Source: Oscillospiraceae bacterium | GTDB taxonomy: Bacteria > Bacillota > Clostridia > Oscillospirales > Ruminococcaceae | Direction of reading: 5' to 3' | Length of the DNA stretch: 37,717 bases | NCBI GenBank assembly: GCA_015067125.1 | Contig: SVNB01000003.1 | Coordinates: 1-37,717 of the forward strand | Shown here: in pieces, positions 18,322-26,128 of the stretch | How the letters are laid out: each line of letters starts with the position of its first letter | Position numbering within the stretch: position 1 is the first letter of the stretch | Translations under genes and position numbers: made by a program | Notes under the pieces: generated by a model | Told to the model about the DNA's origin: nothing | What the model saw: the letters and a program-made list of their open reading frames with translations, nothing else | The model's database searches: none

Positions 18322-18861
18322 ATGAGCTTTGCAGAAAATCTGAAACAACTAAGAAAAGAGAAACAATTATCGCAAGAGGAGTTAGCGGAGATTCTTGATG
18401 TGAGTCGTCAAGCTGTCTCAAAATGGGAACAAGGAACAGGATACCCAGAAGTAGAAAAGTTGCTGTTACTTTCAAGCAAATTGAATATTTCCTTGGATAG
18501 CTTAATGGAAACGGAGATTGCACAAAATTCCAATACCCCAAAGAAGAATGTAACAGGAACAATCACGATAACATCACCAATTGAACGTGTAATTGCTACT
18601 TGTCATAAGGTTGTGTCTTCTCAAAAAATGTCCGGTGGAAAATCATCGCCACAGTATGCACTTTTCGGTAAAAGTGAAGGAAACGGATTTTTCGGTGAAG
18701 AACCAACGACTTTTTTAGGCTGGTATGCGAACGAAACGGATATTTCAAAAGAAATCATGGAAATTCACGATGCAATTGTTAATGGGATTGCGACATATAC
18801 TTTGAAATACAGTGTGCGAACGAAAAAAAGGTTGCTTGGAATAAAAATAGAATCAGAATAA
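18322..18861 (+). CDS. XRE family transcriptional regulator with uncharacterised C-terminal domain
   Basis: HTH: LKQLRKEKQLSQEELAEILDVSRQAVSKWEQGTGYPEVEKLLLLSSKL; start after AAAGGAGG. TTA/TCA-rich codons. Confidence 0.9.
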   Translation: MSFAENLKQLRKEKQLSQEELAEILDVSRQAVSKWEQGTGYPEVEKLLLLSSKLNISLDSLMETEIAQNSNTPKKNVTGTITITSPIERVIATCHKVVSSQKMSGGKSSPQYALFGKSEGNGFFGEEPTTFLGWYANETDISKEIMEIHDAIVNGIATYTLKYSVRTKKRLLGIKIESE

Positions 18862-18894
18862 CAAACAGCCAAATTTCAATATGTCGAACAGATT

Positions 18895-18920
18895 AAAGAG
18901 GCTTAAAAAACCTCTTTTTT
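18895..18920 (+). terminator. Intrinsic terminator after the XRE gene
   Basis: aaagagg cttaaaaaa cctctttttt. Confidence 0.75.
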
Positions 18921-19044
18921 GTCTTGTTGAAATTTTGAAAATTTCACTTCAAGGTTTTGACGTTTTTTGCCAAAATGGTGAAGAAACTATTGATATTTTG
19001 ACGCTTAACTGCCTTTTTCTTGCGCTATTAAAGCGGAAAATGGC

Positions 19045-19121
19045 GCATACAACCTGATTTTGCAACATAAAGTGCTGTTTTTTAGCAAAAAATGCACTTT
19101 TCAAAATCAGCCGTTGTATGC
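19045..19121. repeat. ~77-nt imperfect palindrome / long hairpin element
   Basis: gcatacaac-ctgattttg ... caaaatcag-cc-gttgtatgc outer arms, inner aagtgc/gcactt and tttttt-agc-aaaaaa. Confidence 0.8.
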
Positions 19122-19235
19122 ACTATATAAACTTTTAAAGCTGTTTTTATCCATATTTTTACCCTGTTTACGAAGCGTTGATTTACAAACAAAAAACTCC
19201 GTGATAAAATCAAGCCATAAAAGGAGGCGATTTGT

Positions 19236-19946
19236 TTGGATATAATAAAAACCGGCAATCTGATAAAGGAACTCCGCACAGAAAAAGGATATACCCAAAA
19301 AGAACTTGCAGAAAAAATCAGCGTTTCTACCGCCGCTGTTTCAAAATGGGAAAACGGAAAAGGTTTTCCGGATATTTCAATTCTTGAACCACTTTCCGAA
19401 GAACTTGGAATTTCTATAACCGAGCTTATTAAAGGCGAAAAAAACGTTGTAATTAAAGAAAACGATACTGTTGCGAAGGATATTATAGAAATTTCCAAAA
19501 AAGAGATAAAATTTGAAAAAACAAGACAGATTTTTATAATTCTTGTTTTTACTCTTACCCTTATTGCCGTAAACATTTTTGTTGTTTACGATGCTTTTTC
19601 CGGTTACAAAGCAAATATGGAATTTTCTGTTGCAAATTCAAGCTTTATAGGGCTTTTTTTATTTCTCTTTGGTGGAAATGCAATTGTTTTTGCAATTTTC
19701 AATCTGTTTATCGGCAACAGGTTTTCCGTTAAAAAAGCAATGCAGATTTCACTTTTCAGCGAAGCCTGTTGTTCCGCCGCAATATGGCTTGGTTCCGTAT
19801 ATACAAATTATAAAGTATCTGTCGGAGATATTTCCGCAGTTCTTGATACCGCAAATGCAATAGAACTTTATTCACGAATACTTTTTATTGCGGTAACGTT
19901 AATAAACGCTTTTGCATATCGTAAAATAACTGAATATCAGCCATAA
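19236..19946 (+). CDS. XRE family transcriptional regulator with C-terminal transmembrane segments
   Basis: HTH: LIKELRTEKGYTQKELAEKISVSTAAVSKWENGKGFPDISILEPLSEELGISITELIKGE, then several hydrophobic segments. TTG start after AAAGGAGG. Confidence 0.88.
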   Translation: MDIIKTGNLIKELRTEKGYTQKELAEKISVSTAAVSKWENGKGFPDISILEPLSEELGISITELIKGEKNVVIKENDTVAKDIIEISKKEIKFEKTRQIFIILVFTLTLIAVNIFVVYDAFSGYKANMEFSVANSSFIGLFLFLFGGNAIVFAIFNLFIGNRFSVKKAMQISLFSEACCSAAIWLGSVYTNYKVSVGDISAVLDTANAIELYSRILFIAVTLINAFAYRKITEYQP

Positions 19947-19948
19947 AA

Positions 19949-19987
19949 CAAAAAAAGGCTTTGCTTTTCAGCAAAGCTCTTTTTTTA
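19949..19987. terminator. Bidirectional terminator between the XRE gene and the M50 peptidase gene
   Basis: aaaaaag-gctttgct-tttc-agcaaagc-tcttttttt. Confidence 0.8.
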
Positions 19988-20537
19988 AACAAATTACGGC
20001 ATATAAAGCGGCTATCAACAAAAAATAATTTTTTGAAAAACCGAAAAGAATAAGCAGTACAGCAAAAATCAATACTGCAAAAAAAGCAAAAGTTATTTTA
20101 ATAATCTTTTCCGCATTTTCTGCAAAAGTTTCTTCAATCAACACCGATAAAACTGCTCCGCCGTCTGTTGATGCAAGCGGAAGCGCGGTAAAAACGCCTA
20201 TTGCAATATTAACCGTGCTCAAAAAATCCTTTTCAAAAATAAAAAGCAAAAAAGCTGCGATAAAATTCAGCACAAATCCCGAAGAAAAAACAATCACTTT
20301 TTTAAGCGTGCTCAAATTATTACAAAGCCGCATTTCTATTCCGAATGCAGATAATTTTATATGTTTTGGCCTTGATTTTACGCATAACAAAGCAAAAAAA
20401 TGCCCGGATTCGTGCATAAGCGAAAAAAGCACCGCCCATATTGCAACACCGTTTTTGTCCAAAAGCAAAAAAGCCGTGAGCACCGCAAAAAACAGTGGAG
20501 AAACTGTTACTCCTGTTTTGAGCACGGTAAAATCCAT
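19968..20537 (-). CDS. M50 family site-2-type metalloprotease, SpoIVFB-like
   Basis: HESGH zinc motif in a membrane segment; FTALPLASTDGG second motif; TGATG overlap with the upstream M23 gene. Confidence 0.85.
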   Translation of the reverse strand: MDFTVLKTGVTVSPLFFAVLTAFLLLDKNGVAIWAVLFSLMHESGHFFALLCVKSRPKHIKLSAFGIEMRLCNNLSTLKKVIVFSSGFVLNFIAAFLLFIFEKDFLSTVNIAIGVFTALPLASTDGGAVLSVLIEETFAENAEKIIKITFAFFAVLIFAVLLILFGFSKNYFLLIAALYAVICLKKELC

Positions 20538-21223
20538 CAGAGTGCAAAACACTCCTTCGGGTCAACAAATATGCCATCTACCACCACTTCAAAATGCAGG
20601 TGGCTTCCGGTGGATCGTCCGGTGCTTCCGGCTTCGCCTATTTTTTCAAAAGCTTTTACAAACTCCTCTTTTTTGCAGGCTATTTTTGAAAGATGGCAGT
20701 ATTTTGTAAAAAAATTCTTTGAATGTTCTATAATAACATAGTTTCCGTATATTTTGCTGAAGCCGGTTTCCGCAACTGTTCCGGGCCAGGCGGCAAAAAT
20801 ATCGCTTCCGTAAGCGGCGGCTATATCAATTCCATTATGGTTTTCTTTTTCGCCGGTAATCGGGTTTATTCTGCTTCCGTAACCGGAAGTTACCGTATTG
20901 TTTTCTGCCGGAAAAGCAGCCGCATTTGAAAAAATAATAACCGGCAGCGGAGAGGTATCGAATTCTTTTATATCTTTGGTGTTTTCTTCAACTATTTCAA
21001 TATAATACTCTATTTTATCCGCCGCTTTTCGCGTAAATTCAGAAAAATCCGAAAACAGCGCAAATTCCGCGTTTATTCCCGCTTTCGCCAATATTTTTGT
21101 AATTTCTTTGTCAACAAGCTCCATCGTTTTGGGAAAATAAAAAGCATACGCCCCAAAACCGGCCAGAACCGCAGCTGATAATAGAAATTTTATAAAATAA
21201 TGTTTTTTCTTTTTTCTTTCCAT
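20537..21223 (-). CDS. Membrane-anchored M23 (LytM) domain protein, SpoIVFA-like
   Basis: N-terminal TM segment, TSGYGSRINPITGEKENHNGIDIAA, YCHLSKI, STGRSTGSHLHFEV. Confidence 0.85.
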   Translation of the reverse strand: MERKKKKHYFIKFLLSAAVLAGFGAYAFYFPKTMELVDKEITKILAKAGINAEFALFSDFSEFTRKAADKIEYYIEIVEENTKDIKEFDTSPLPVIIFSNAAAFPAENNTVTSGYGSRINPITGEKENHNGIDIAAAYGSDIFAAWPGTVAETGFSKIYGNYVIIEHSKNFFTKYCHLSKIACKKEEFVKAFEKIGEAGSTGRSTGSHLHFEVVVDGIFVDPKECFAL

Positions 21224-21275
21224 AAACGTTATCCCATCCTTTCGCATATAAATATGCGAAAAAAGGCAAAAAAAT

Positions 21276-21303
21276 ACCTTCGGAAAACCGAAGGTATTTT
21301 TTA
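21276..21303. terminator. Bidirectional terminator
   Basis: aataccttcgg aaaa ccgaaggtatttttta. Confidence 0.8.
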
Positions 21304-24300
21304 TTATCCAAGAACAATTCCACCGGAAGAACTTTCTTTTTCTTCTTCCTGTTCAGAAGAACTTCCGCCTATTGTTTCAAGTTCTATTCCGCCGCCGGAA
21401 GAAGATGAAGACGAACCGTTTTCTTCCCATTCATTTTCTTCCTGTTCCGGTTCTTCCGGAATATAGGAACTTTCCCCATTTGTGGACTGGGAACCGTAAC
21501 TGTAATTTCCGTTTCTGCCTGCTCCCCCAAGATAGCTGGAAATAGCGTCCGCAATTCCTGAAGCGATATCGCGCTGATAGCTGTTCTGGATAAGCTTGTA
21601 ATAATCGGATTCGTTACTTACAAAGCCAAGCTCGCCAAGTACGGAAGGATATTCCTGCGTTCTGGTAACGTAATAACGGCCTATCATATCTCCCCTGTTT
21701 TTGGTGTTAAGCGCATCTGCAACGTTATCGCTGAAATAAGAAGCAAGATCCTGCGAGAATCTTGTAAAATAGAAACATTCCGTTCCGTAACCGCTGCTGG
21801 AAGTTGCGGAGTTGCAGTGAATACTTACAAATACCAGCGGATTTTTTCCGGAAGCATAGGCCACCCTGTCTTCAAGGCTTGGGCGGTTGTTTACTGTATC
21901 CATCATATAAACAGTCGCTCCGCGGCTTTGCAGTTCCTCTTTAAGGTATTTTCCTACTCCAAGGTTTATCTCGTATTCGCCGTATGCAGAAAGGAAGCCA
22001 AGGGCACCCACACCAAGTTTGCTGTGGCCAACGTCAACTACAATAGGAACGCCGGAAAGGCTGTAGGAACCCGTTGGGTTATTGAAGCGGAAAACAAGAT
22101 CCCCGCCCTCGTAATATGCCGTGTAGCCAAGGAAACCGTCTTTGGTGCTGAGTTTAAGGCTTAATTTTGCGCCGTTCCATTTTGCGGAATCGAACAGCGG
22201 AGTACAGTTAAGATTAAGATCACCGGGAATTTTATCCGTATATTGGAAGTCGATGGTGAAATCGCTGCCTGTATATTTTGCAATATAAGCAACGCGCTGA
22301 TCCATTTCGAAAGTGACGTAAGTGTACCTGGAGTTTGCCGAAACGGTCATATTGGTAATTTTGTTTCCTCCAAGTTCGCCGGAAACCGGGCTTACGTCTT
22401 TTGTATAAACGCGCTGTCCGGACTGGAGGTTATAATAAGTAAAGGTTTTGGAACCTTCCACATAAACGATCTCATCGCCCACAACGTAATCTCTTGTTCC
22501 CTTTGCAAGAGGATAATTGTCGTACGCGGAAAGGTCATTAAGGGTATCTACCGGGAAGGTTTCTGCCGCTTTTGCGGTAACTTCCACAAGTCCGCCGGCC
22601 TTTGCCTTCGCGGAAACCGTTACGTATGCGCCTTCTTTTGTTTCCGTTGTACCTTCCCAGGTTCCTTTTACGATAATATTACCGATATTCTGTTCCGAAT
22701 TTGTTGCCGCCGGGGCGGAAATCATACCGGTATATGTTACATAAGAAGAATCTTTTTCTTCCTCGGTAGAGTCATCTTCCTCTGTGCTTTGAACAAGATT
22801 TACCGTTGCGGAACCAAGCGTGGCGGTTACTGTGGAACCTTCATAAGCAAGAGCCGTTACAGTTATGCTCATTCCGCCGCCGACCGTTACGTTGCCCAAA
22901 GGAGTTATTTCTTTAAGAACCATTACGTTTCTTGTAATGTTATATGTGATTGTTTTTTCCTTATGCTCGAACTTAAATGTGTTAAGACCCGGAGCAAGCT
23001 CAAGAGTAAGCATAAACGCGCCGTTTTCATCACGTTTTACTTTTTCTCCGTTAAGCAGAAGGTCAAAATTTATATCGGAAGCACCCGCAAAAGCCACAAC
23101 GTTATCATAAGTGGAAAAAGTTGTTTTTGCCGGCCTTGTAAGTTCCAGCTGGGTAAGCAAAAAGCTTGGGTCTATATTTTCTGTAAGATATTGATAAAGC
23201 GCATCGGTGGACTGCTGCGGGTTTTTCTGCAATGCCGCAAGAGAATCATAAATACTTCCGCAAAATCCGCTTAATTTTTCTGCCGCTATAACCTGATCGG
23301 AAAGTTCGGAAGGATCATTCCAGCCTTTTTCCTCTGTGCAGGCTTTTGTTGCATACTGGAATATATAAAGCGGAACTTTTTCTGCCACAACTTCGTTCCA
23401 CCATTCAAGGTAATTTATAAATTTTGCGTTTTTGTTTCCGGTGGAATATGTGCTTTTTACCGCGACAAAATCCGCAAGTTCTTCTTCTATAAACTTTTTG
23501 GTATTTGCAAAACCGTTTACAAAACTTTCGTAACCTGCAAGAGTATTGCTTCCGCCCTCTATGCTCTGTTCGTTTGCCCAAACCGCATCAACCGCAAGAC
23601 CCACTGCTTTGGAAGGATCAGCCTTTTTTATGGAATTATATGCGGTTTTTACAGCTGCTTCTGTATTGGAGCGAAGATAATTTTCGTACCCCATGCCGCT
23701 GCCGAATTTTGTATAGTCGGAATACGCCGTTCCGTCGGATTCCACCGTATATGTATTGAGCATAATACCGTCAATATCATATTCGCAAAGCGCAGCCGCA
23801 TTTTGCGCAATAACAGAAAGTTTTTCTTCATCTATGGAATAAGAAACTTTTGCCAAGCCGTTTTCGTTTGTTTTAAGCACATCAAAAACCGCATAAACAT
23901 AAAGATCCATGCTTTGTGCTTTTTCTGCCGCATATTCAAGCATATCAATGCTTACTTTTGCCTGGGGCATTTTTTCGGAATAATAAAGAACTTCTTCTCC
24001 CCACGAAGTTTCTATAAAAACCGTATTTGCAGAAAGCGCCTTTGCATCTTCCAAAGCCTTATCTATGGATTTTTCGATATCCGCAACGCCAATGCCCTGT
24101 TCGGTGCAAAAATCTTCTCCGGCCTTTATTGTTATGGCCATCATTCTTTCCGGAAAATCATATACAATCGGTCCTTCGAATACGTTTTCTGCTTCCGGAA
24201 GCTTTTCTTCCGGCGCAAGCGGTTCAAGAACGATATCTCCATTTAGATCAACTTCGGGTCTATCCGGTTCTTCTGTCGGTTCCTCTTCCGGCTTATCCGT

Positions 24301-24495
24301 ACCCGGAATTCTGATTTCCGAAAAATCGATATCCGGAACGTTAAATTCCATTCCGGAAAAAGCTTCCTTTATCTTTTCAACACCGGGAAGTCCGCTTTGA
24401 AAAGCCGCAAAAACCGCTATGCCGCCGATAATAATACAAAGGCTTAAAGAAAGCACTGCCGTCATCAGCTTTTTGTTTAAAAAGAATTTTTTCAT
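21304..24495 (-). CDS. Membrane-anchored cell wall protein: N-terminal GHL10-like region plus C-terminal N-acetylmuramoyl-L-alanine amidase (Amidase_3)
   Basis: 1063 aa. TM at N-terminus; VFIETSWGEEVLYYS...YDIDGIMLNTY; Amidase_3 VDVGHSKLGVGALG...VSIHCNS...GELGFVSNESDYYKL; Ser/Glu-rich C-terminal tail. Confidence 0.85.
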   Translation of the reverse strand: MKKFFLNKKLMTAVLSLSLCIIIGGIAVFAAFQSGLPGVEKIKEAFSGMEFNVPDIDFSEIRIPGTDKPEEEPTEEPDRPEVDLNGDIVLEPLAPEEKLPEAENVFEGPIVYDFPERMMAITIKAGEDFCTEQGIGVADIEKSIDKALEDAKALSANTVFIETSWGEEVLYYSEKMPQAKVSIDMLEYAAEKAQSMDLYVYAVFDVLKTNENGLAKVSYSIDEEKLSVIAQNAAALCEYDIDGIMLNTYTVESDGTAYSDYTKFGSGMGYENYLRSNTEAAVKTAYNSIKKADPSKAVGLAVDAVWANEQSIEGGSNTLAGYESFVNGFANTKKFIEEELADFVAVKSTYSTGNKNAKFINYLEWWNEVVAEKVPLYIFQYATKACTEEKGWNDPSELSDQVIAAEKLSGFCGSIYDSLAALQKNPQQSTDALYQYLTENIDPSFLLTQLELTRPAKTTFSTYDNVVAFAGASDINFDLLLNGEKVKRDENGAFMLTLELAPGLNTFKFEHKEKTITYNITRNVMVLKEITPLGNVTVGGGMSITVTALAYEGSTVTATLGSATVNLVQSTEEDDSTEEEKDSSYVTYTGMISAPAATNSEQNIGNIIVKGTWEGTTETKEGAYVTVSAKAKAGGLVEVTAKAAETFPVDTLNDLSAYDNYPLAKGTRDYVVGDEIVYVEGSKTFTYYNLQSGQRVYTKDVSPVSGELGGNKITNMTVSANSRYTYVTFEMDQRVAYIAKYTGSDFTIDFQYTDKIPGDLNLNCTPLFDSAKWNGAKLSLKLSTKDGFLGYTAYYEGGDLVFRFNNPTGSYSLSGVPIVVDVGHSKLGVGALGFLSAYGEYEINLGVGKYLKEELQSRGATVYMMDTVNNRPSLEDRVAYASGKNPLVFVSIHCNSATSSSGYGTECFYFTRFSQDLASYFSDNVADALNTKNRGDMIGRYYVTRTQEYPSVLGELGFVSNESDYYKLIQNSYQRDIASGIADAISSYLGGAGRNGNYSYGSQSTNGESSYIPEEPEQEENEWEENGSSSSSSGGGIELETIGGSSSEQEEEKESSSGGIVLG

Positions 24496-24535
24496 AAAGT
24501 TATTTTTCCGTCCTTTTTCGGGGTCTTCCTGTGTT

Positions 24536-26017
24536 TTACATTACGTTTTTAAGATTTTCAAGTTCCTTGTTAACCGCTTTTTTAACAGAAGAAGCAGGAT
24601 TATACAAAGAATCATAACGATAAACGGCAAATCCGCCGTAATGGCTGTCTTCTTTGGCGGCGGTTACCTGCCTTGCAAGAATATCGCTGTTATTCTGCCA
24701 TTCGGCTTTGCCTTCCGCACCGGCATAGGTATCTTCCGCACCGCATTTATATGCCGCAAGGCCAACCATAAGTTCCACGTTTTTGTTGGTTATAATGCTG
24801 CCGAATTCATCAAGCACCGTAAGATACGGTCTTGTTTTATTGTTAAAGCCAAAATAAATCTGCGGACAGATATAATCCACATATCCTTTGCTTGTAACCC
24901 ATGCATAAACGTCGCAATAAAGATTATTATAGTTTGTTTCCATGTTTCCTGCGGGGCTTACGCCGAACCTGCAGGAAGGATCTATTGCTTTTATTGCGGA
25001 ATAAACTTTTTTGATAAGCGTATTTACGTTTTCTCTCCTCCATGCGGCAAGCTTTTTTGTTCCGCCGGAAGATTTATATTCGTTATAATGCGTTTTATCA
25101 AAAGATTCCGCAGTTGTGGGGTAAAAATAATCGTCAAAATGAATTCCGTCAACGGCATAATTTTTTACTATTTCTTCAACGCCGGAAACCACAAGTTCTA
25201 TAACGTCTTTATCCGCAGGGTTATAAAAAATTCCCGTTCCTTCAAGCACAACAACTTTTTCTGTATCCAACCAGCCGTATGCAGGATTTTCTTTTGATAT
25301 TTTTGATGTATCTGCAGTATTTTTTACCCTGTAAGGGTTTATCCATGCTTCTATTTTAAGTCCGGCATTGTGGGCTTCTTCCACCATAATTTCAAGCGGA
25401 TCGAACCCCGGGTTTTCGCCTTCTGTTCCTGTGCAGTAAACAGACCACGGAAAAATATCGGAATCATACATTGCGTCACTGTGAGAGCGAACATGGACAA
25501 AAACCGTATTGAATCCATCGGATGCCATATTGGCAAACATGTTTTTTACGCTGTTTTTAAACTGTTTTTCTGTTTTTCCGGTTAAAATCGTCTGATATTC
25601 AAGATAGGATACCCATACAGCTTTTGTTTCTTCTTTGGAAGATGCCTGCGTATTTGTTTCCGGAGCTTTTTCCGGTTCCGAAGCTTCCGGCTGTGAAGAA
25701 ACAACCGAAGAAGCAGCAGAAGAACTTTGCGATGGCTGTGAATTTTGAGAAGACGATGAAGATGAACTGTTTTCTGTTTTTTCCGGTTCAGAACTGCTTT
25801 CTTCCGAAGAAGACAAGCTGTTTTCCGCTTTTTCGCTCTGTTCCGCAGAAGAAGAACTGCTTTGCGCAGGCGTTATTTCTATTTCGCTGTTTGAAGAAGC
25901 TTCCGGAACGGAGCCAAGAACAGCCTCGTTTTCAATAATATCCGGTTCTTTTTCATAAGAACATCCGGAAAGTACGACTATTACAATCGCAAGCAAAAAA
26001 CAGAAAATCCTTTTCAT
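24536..26017 (-). CDS. Lipoprotein with Ser/Glu-rich linker and GHL10/DUF187-type glycosyl-hydrolase-like domain
   Basis: Lipobox VLSGCS; linker SSSSAEQSEKAENSLSSSEESSSEP; KAVWVSYLEYQTIL...FNTVFVHVRSHSDAMYDSDIFPWS...LKIEAWINPYRV...VDGIHFDDYFYP. Confidence 0.9.
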   Translation of the reverse strand: MKRIFCFLLAIVIVVLSGCSYEKEPDIIENEAVLGSVPEASSNSEIEITPAQSSSSSAEQSEKAENSLSSSEESSSEPEKTENSSSSSSSQNSQPSQSSSAASSVVSSQPEASEPEKAPETNTQASSKEETKAVWVSYLEYQTILTGKTEKQFKNSVKNMFANMASDGFNTVFVHVRSHSDAMYDSDIFPWSVYCTGTEGENPGFDPLEIMVEEAHNAGLKIEAWINPYRVKNTADTSKISKENPAYGWLDTEKVVVLEGTGIFYNPADKDVIELVVSGVEEIVKNYAVDGIHFDDYFYPTTAESFDKTHYNEYKSSGGTKKLAAWRRENVNTLIKKVYSAIKAIDPSCRFGVSPAGNMETNYNNLYCDVYAWVTSKGYVDYICPQIYFGFNNKTRPYLTVLDEFGSIITNKNVELMVGLAAYKCGAEDTYAGAEGKAEWQNNSDILARQVTAAKEDSHYGGFAVYRYDSLYNPASSVKKAVNKELENLKNVM

Positions 26018-26128
26018 CCTGTCCCCCCTTTTTTATATATTTATATACTATAGAAAACTTTTCTGTATGGCAAGATTTTTATTATGTTTAGGCCAAATCG
26101 GAATTAAAATCCGGTAAAACATGGAATT

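Noticed and set aside
26040-26128. Possible terminator between the GHL10 lipoprotein and dnaE genes
   Set aside because: Only a 4-bp stem (cgga/tccg) with no convincing T tract.
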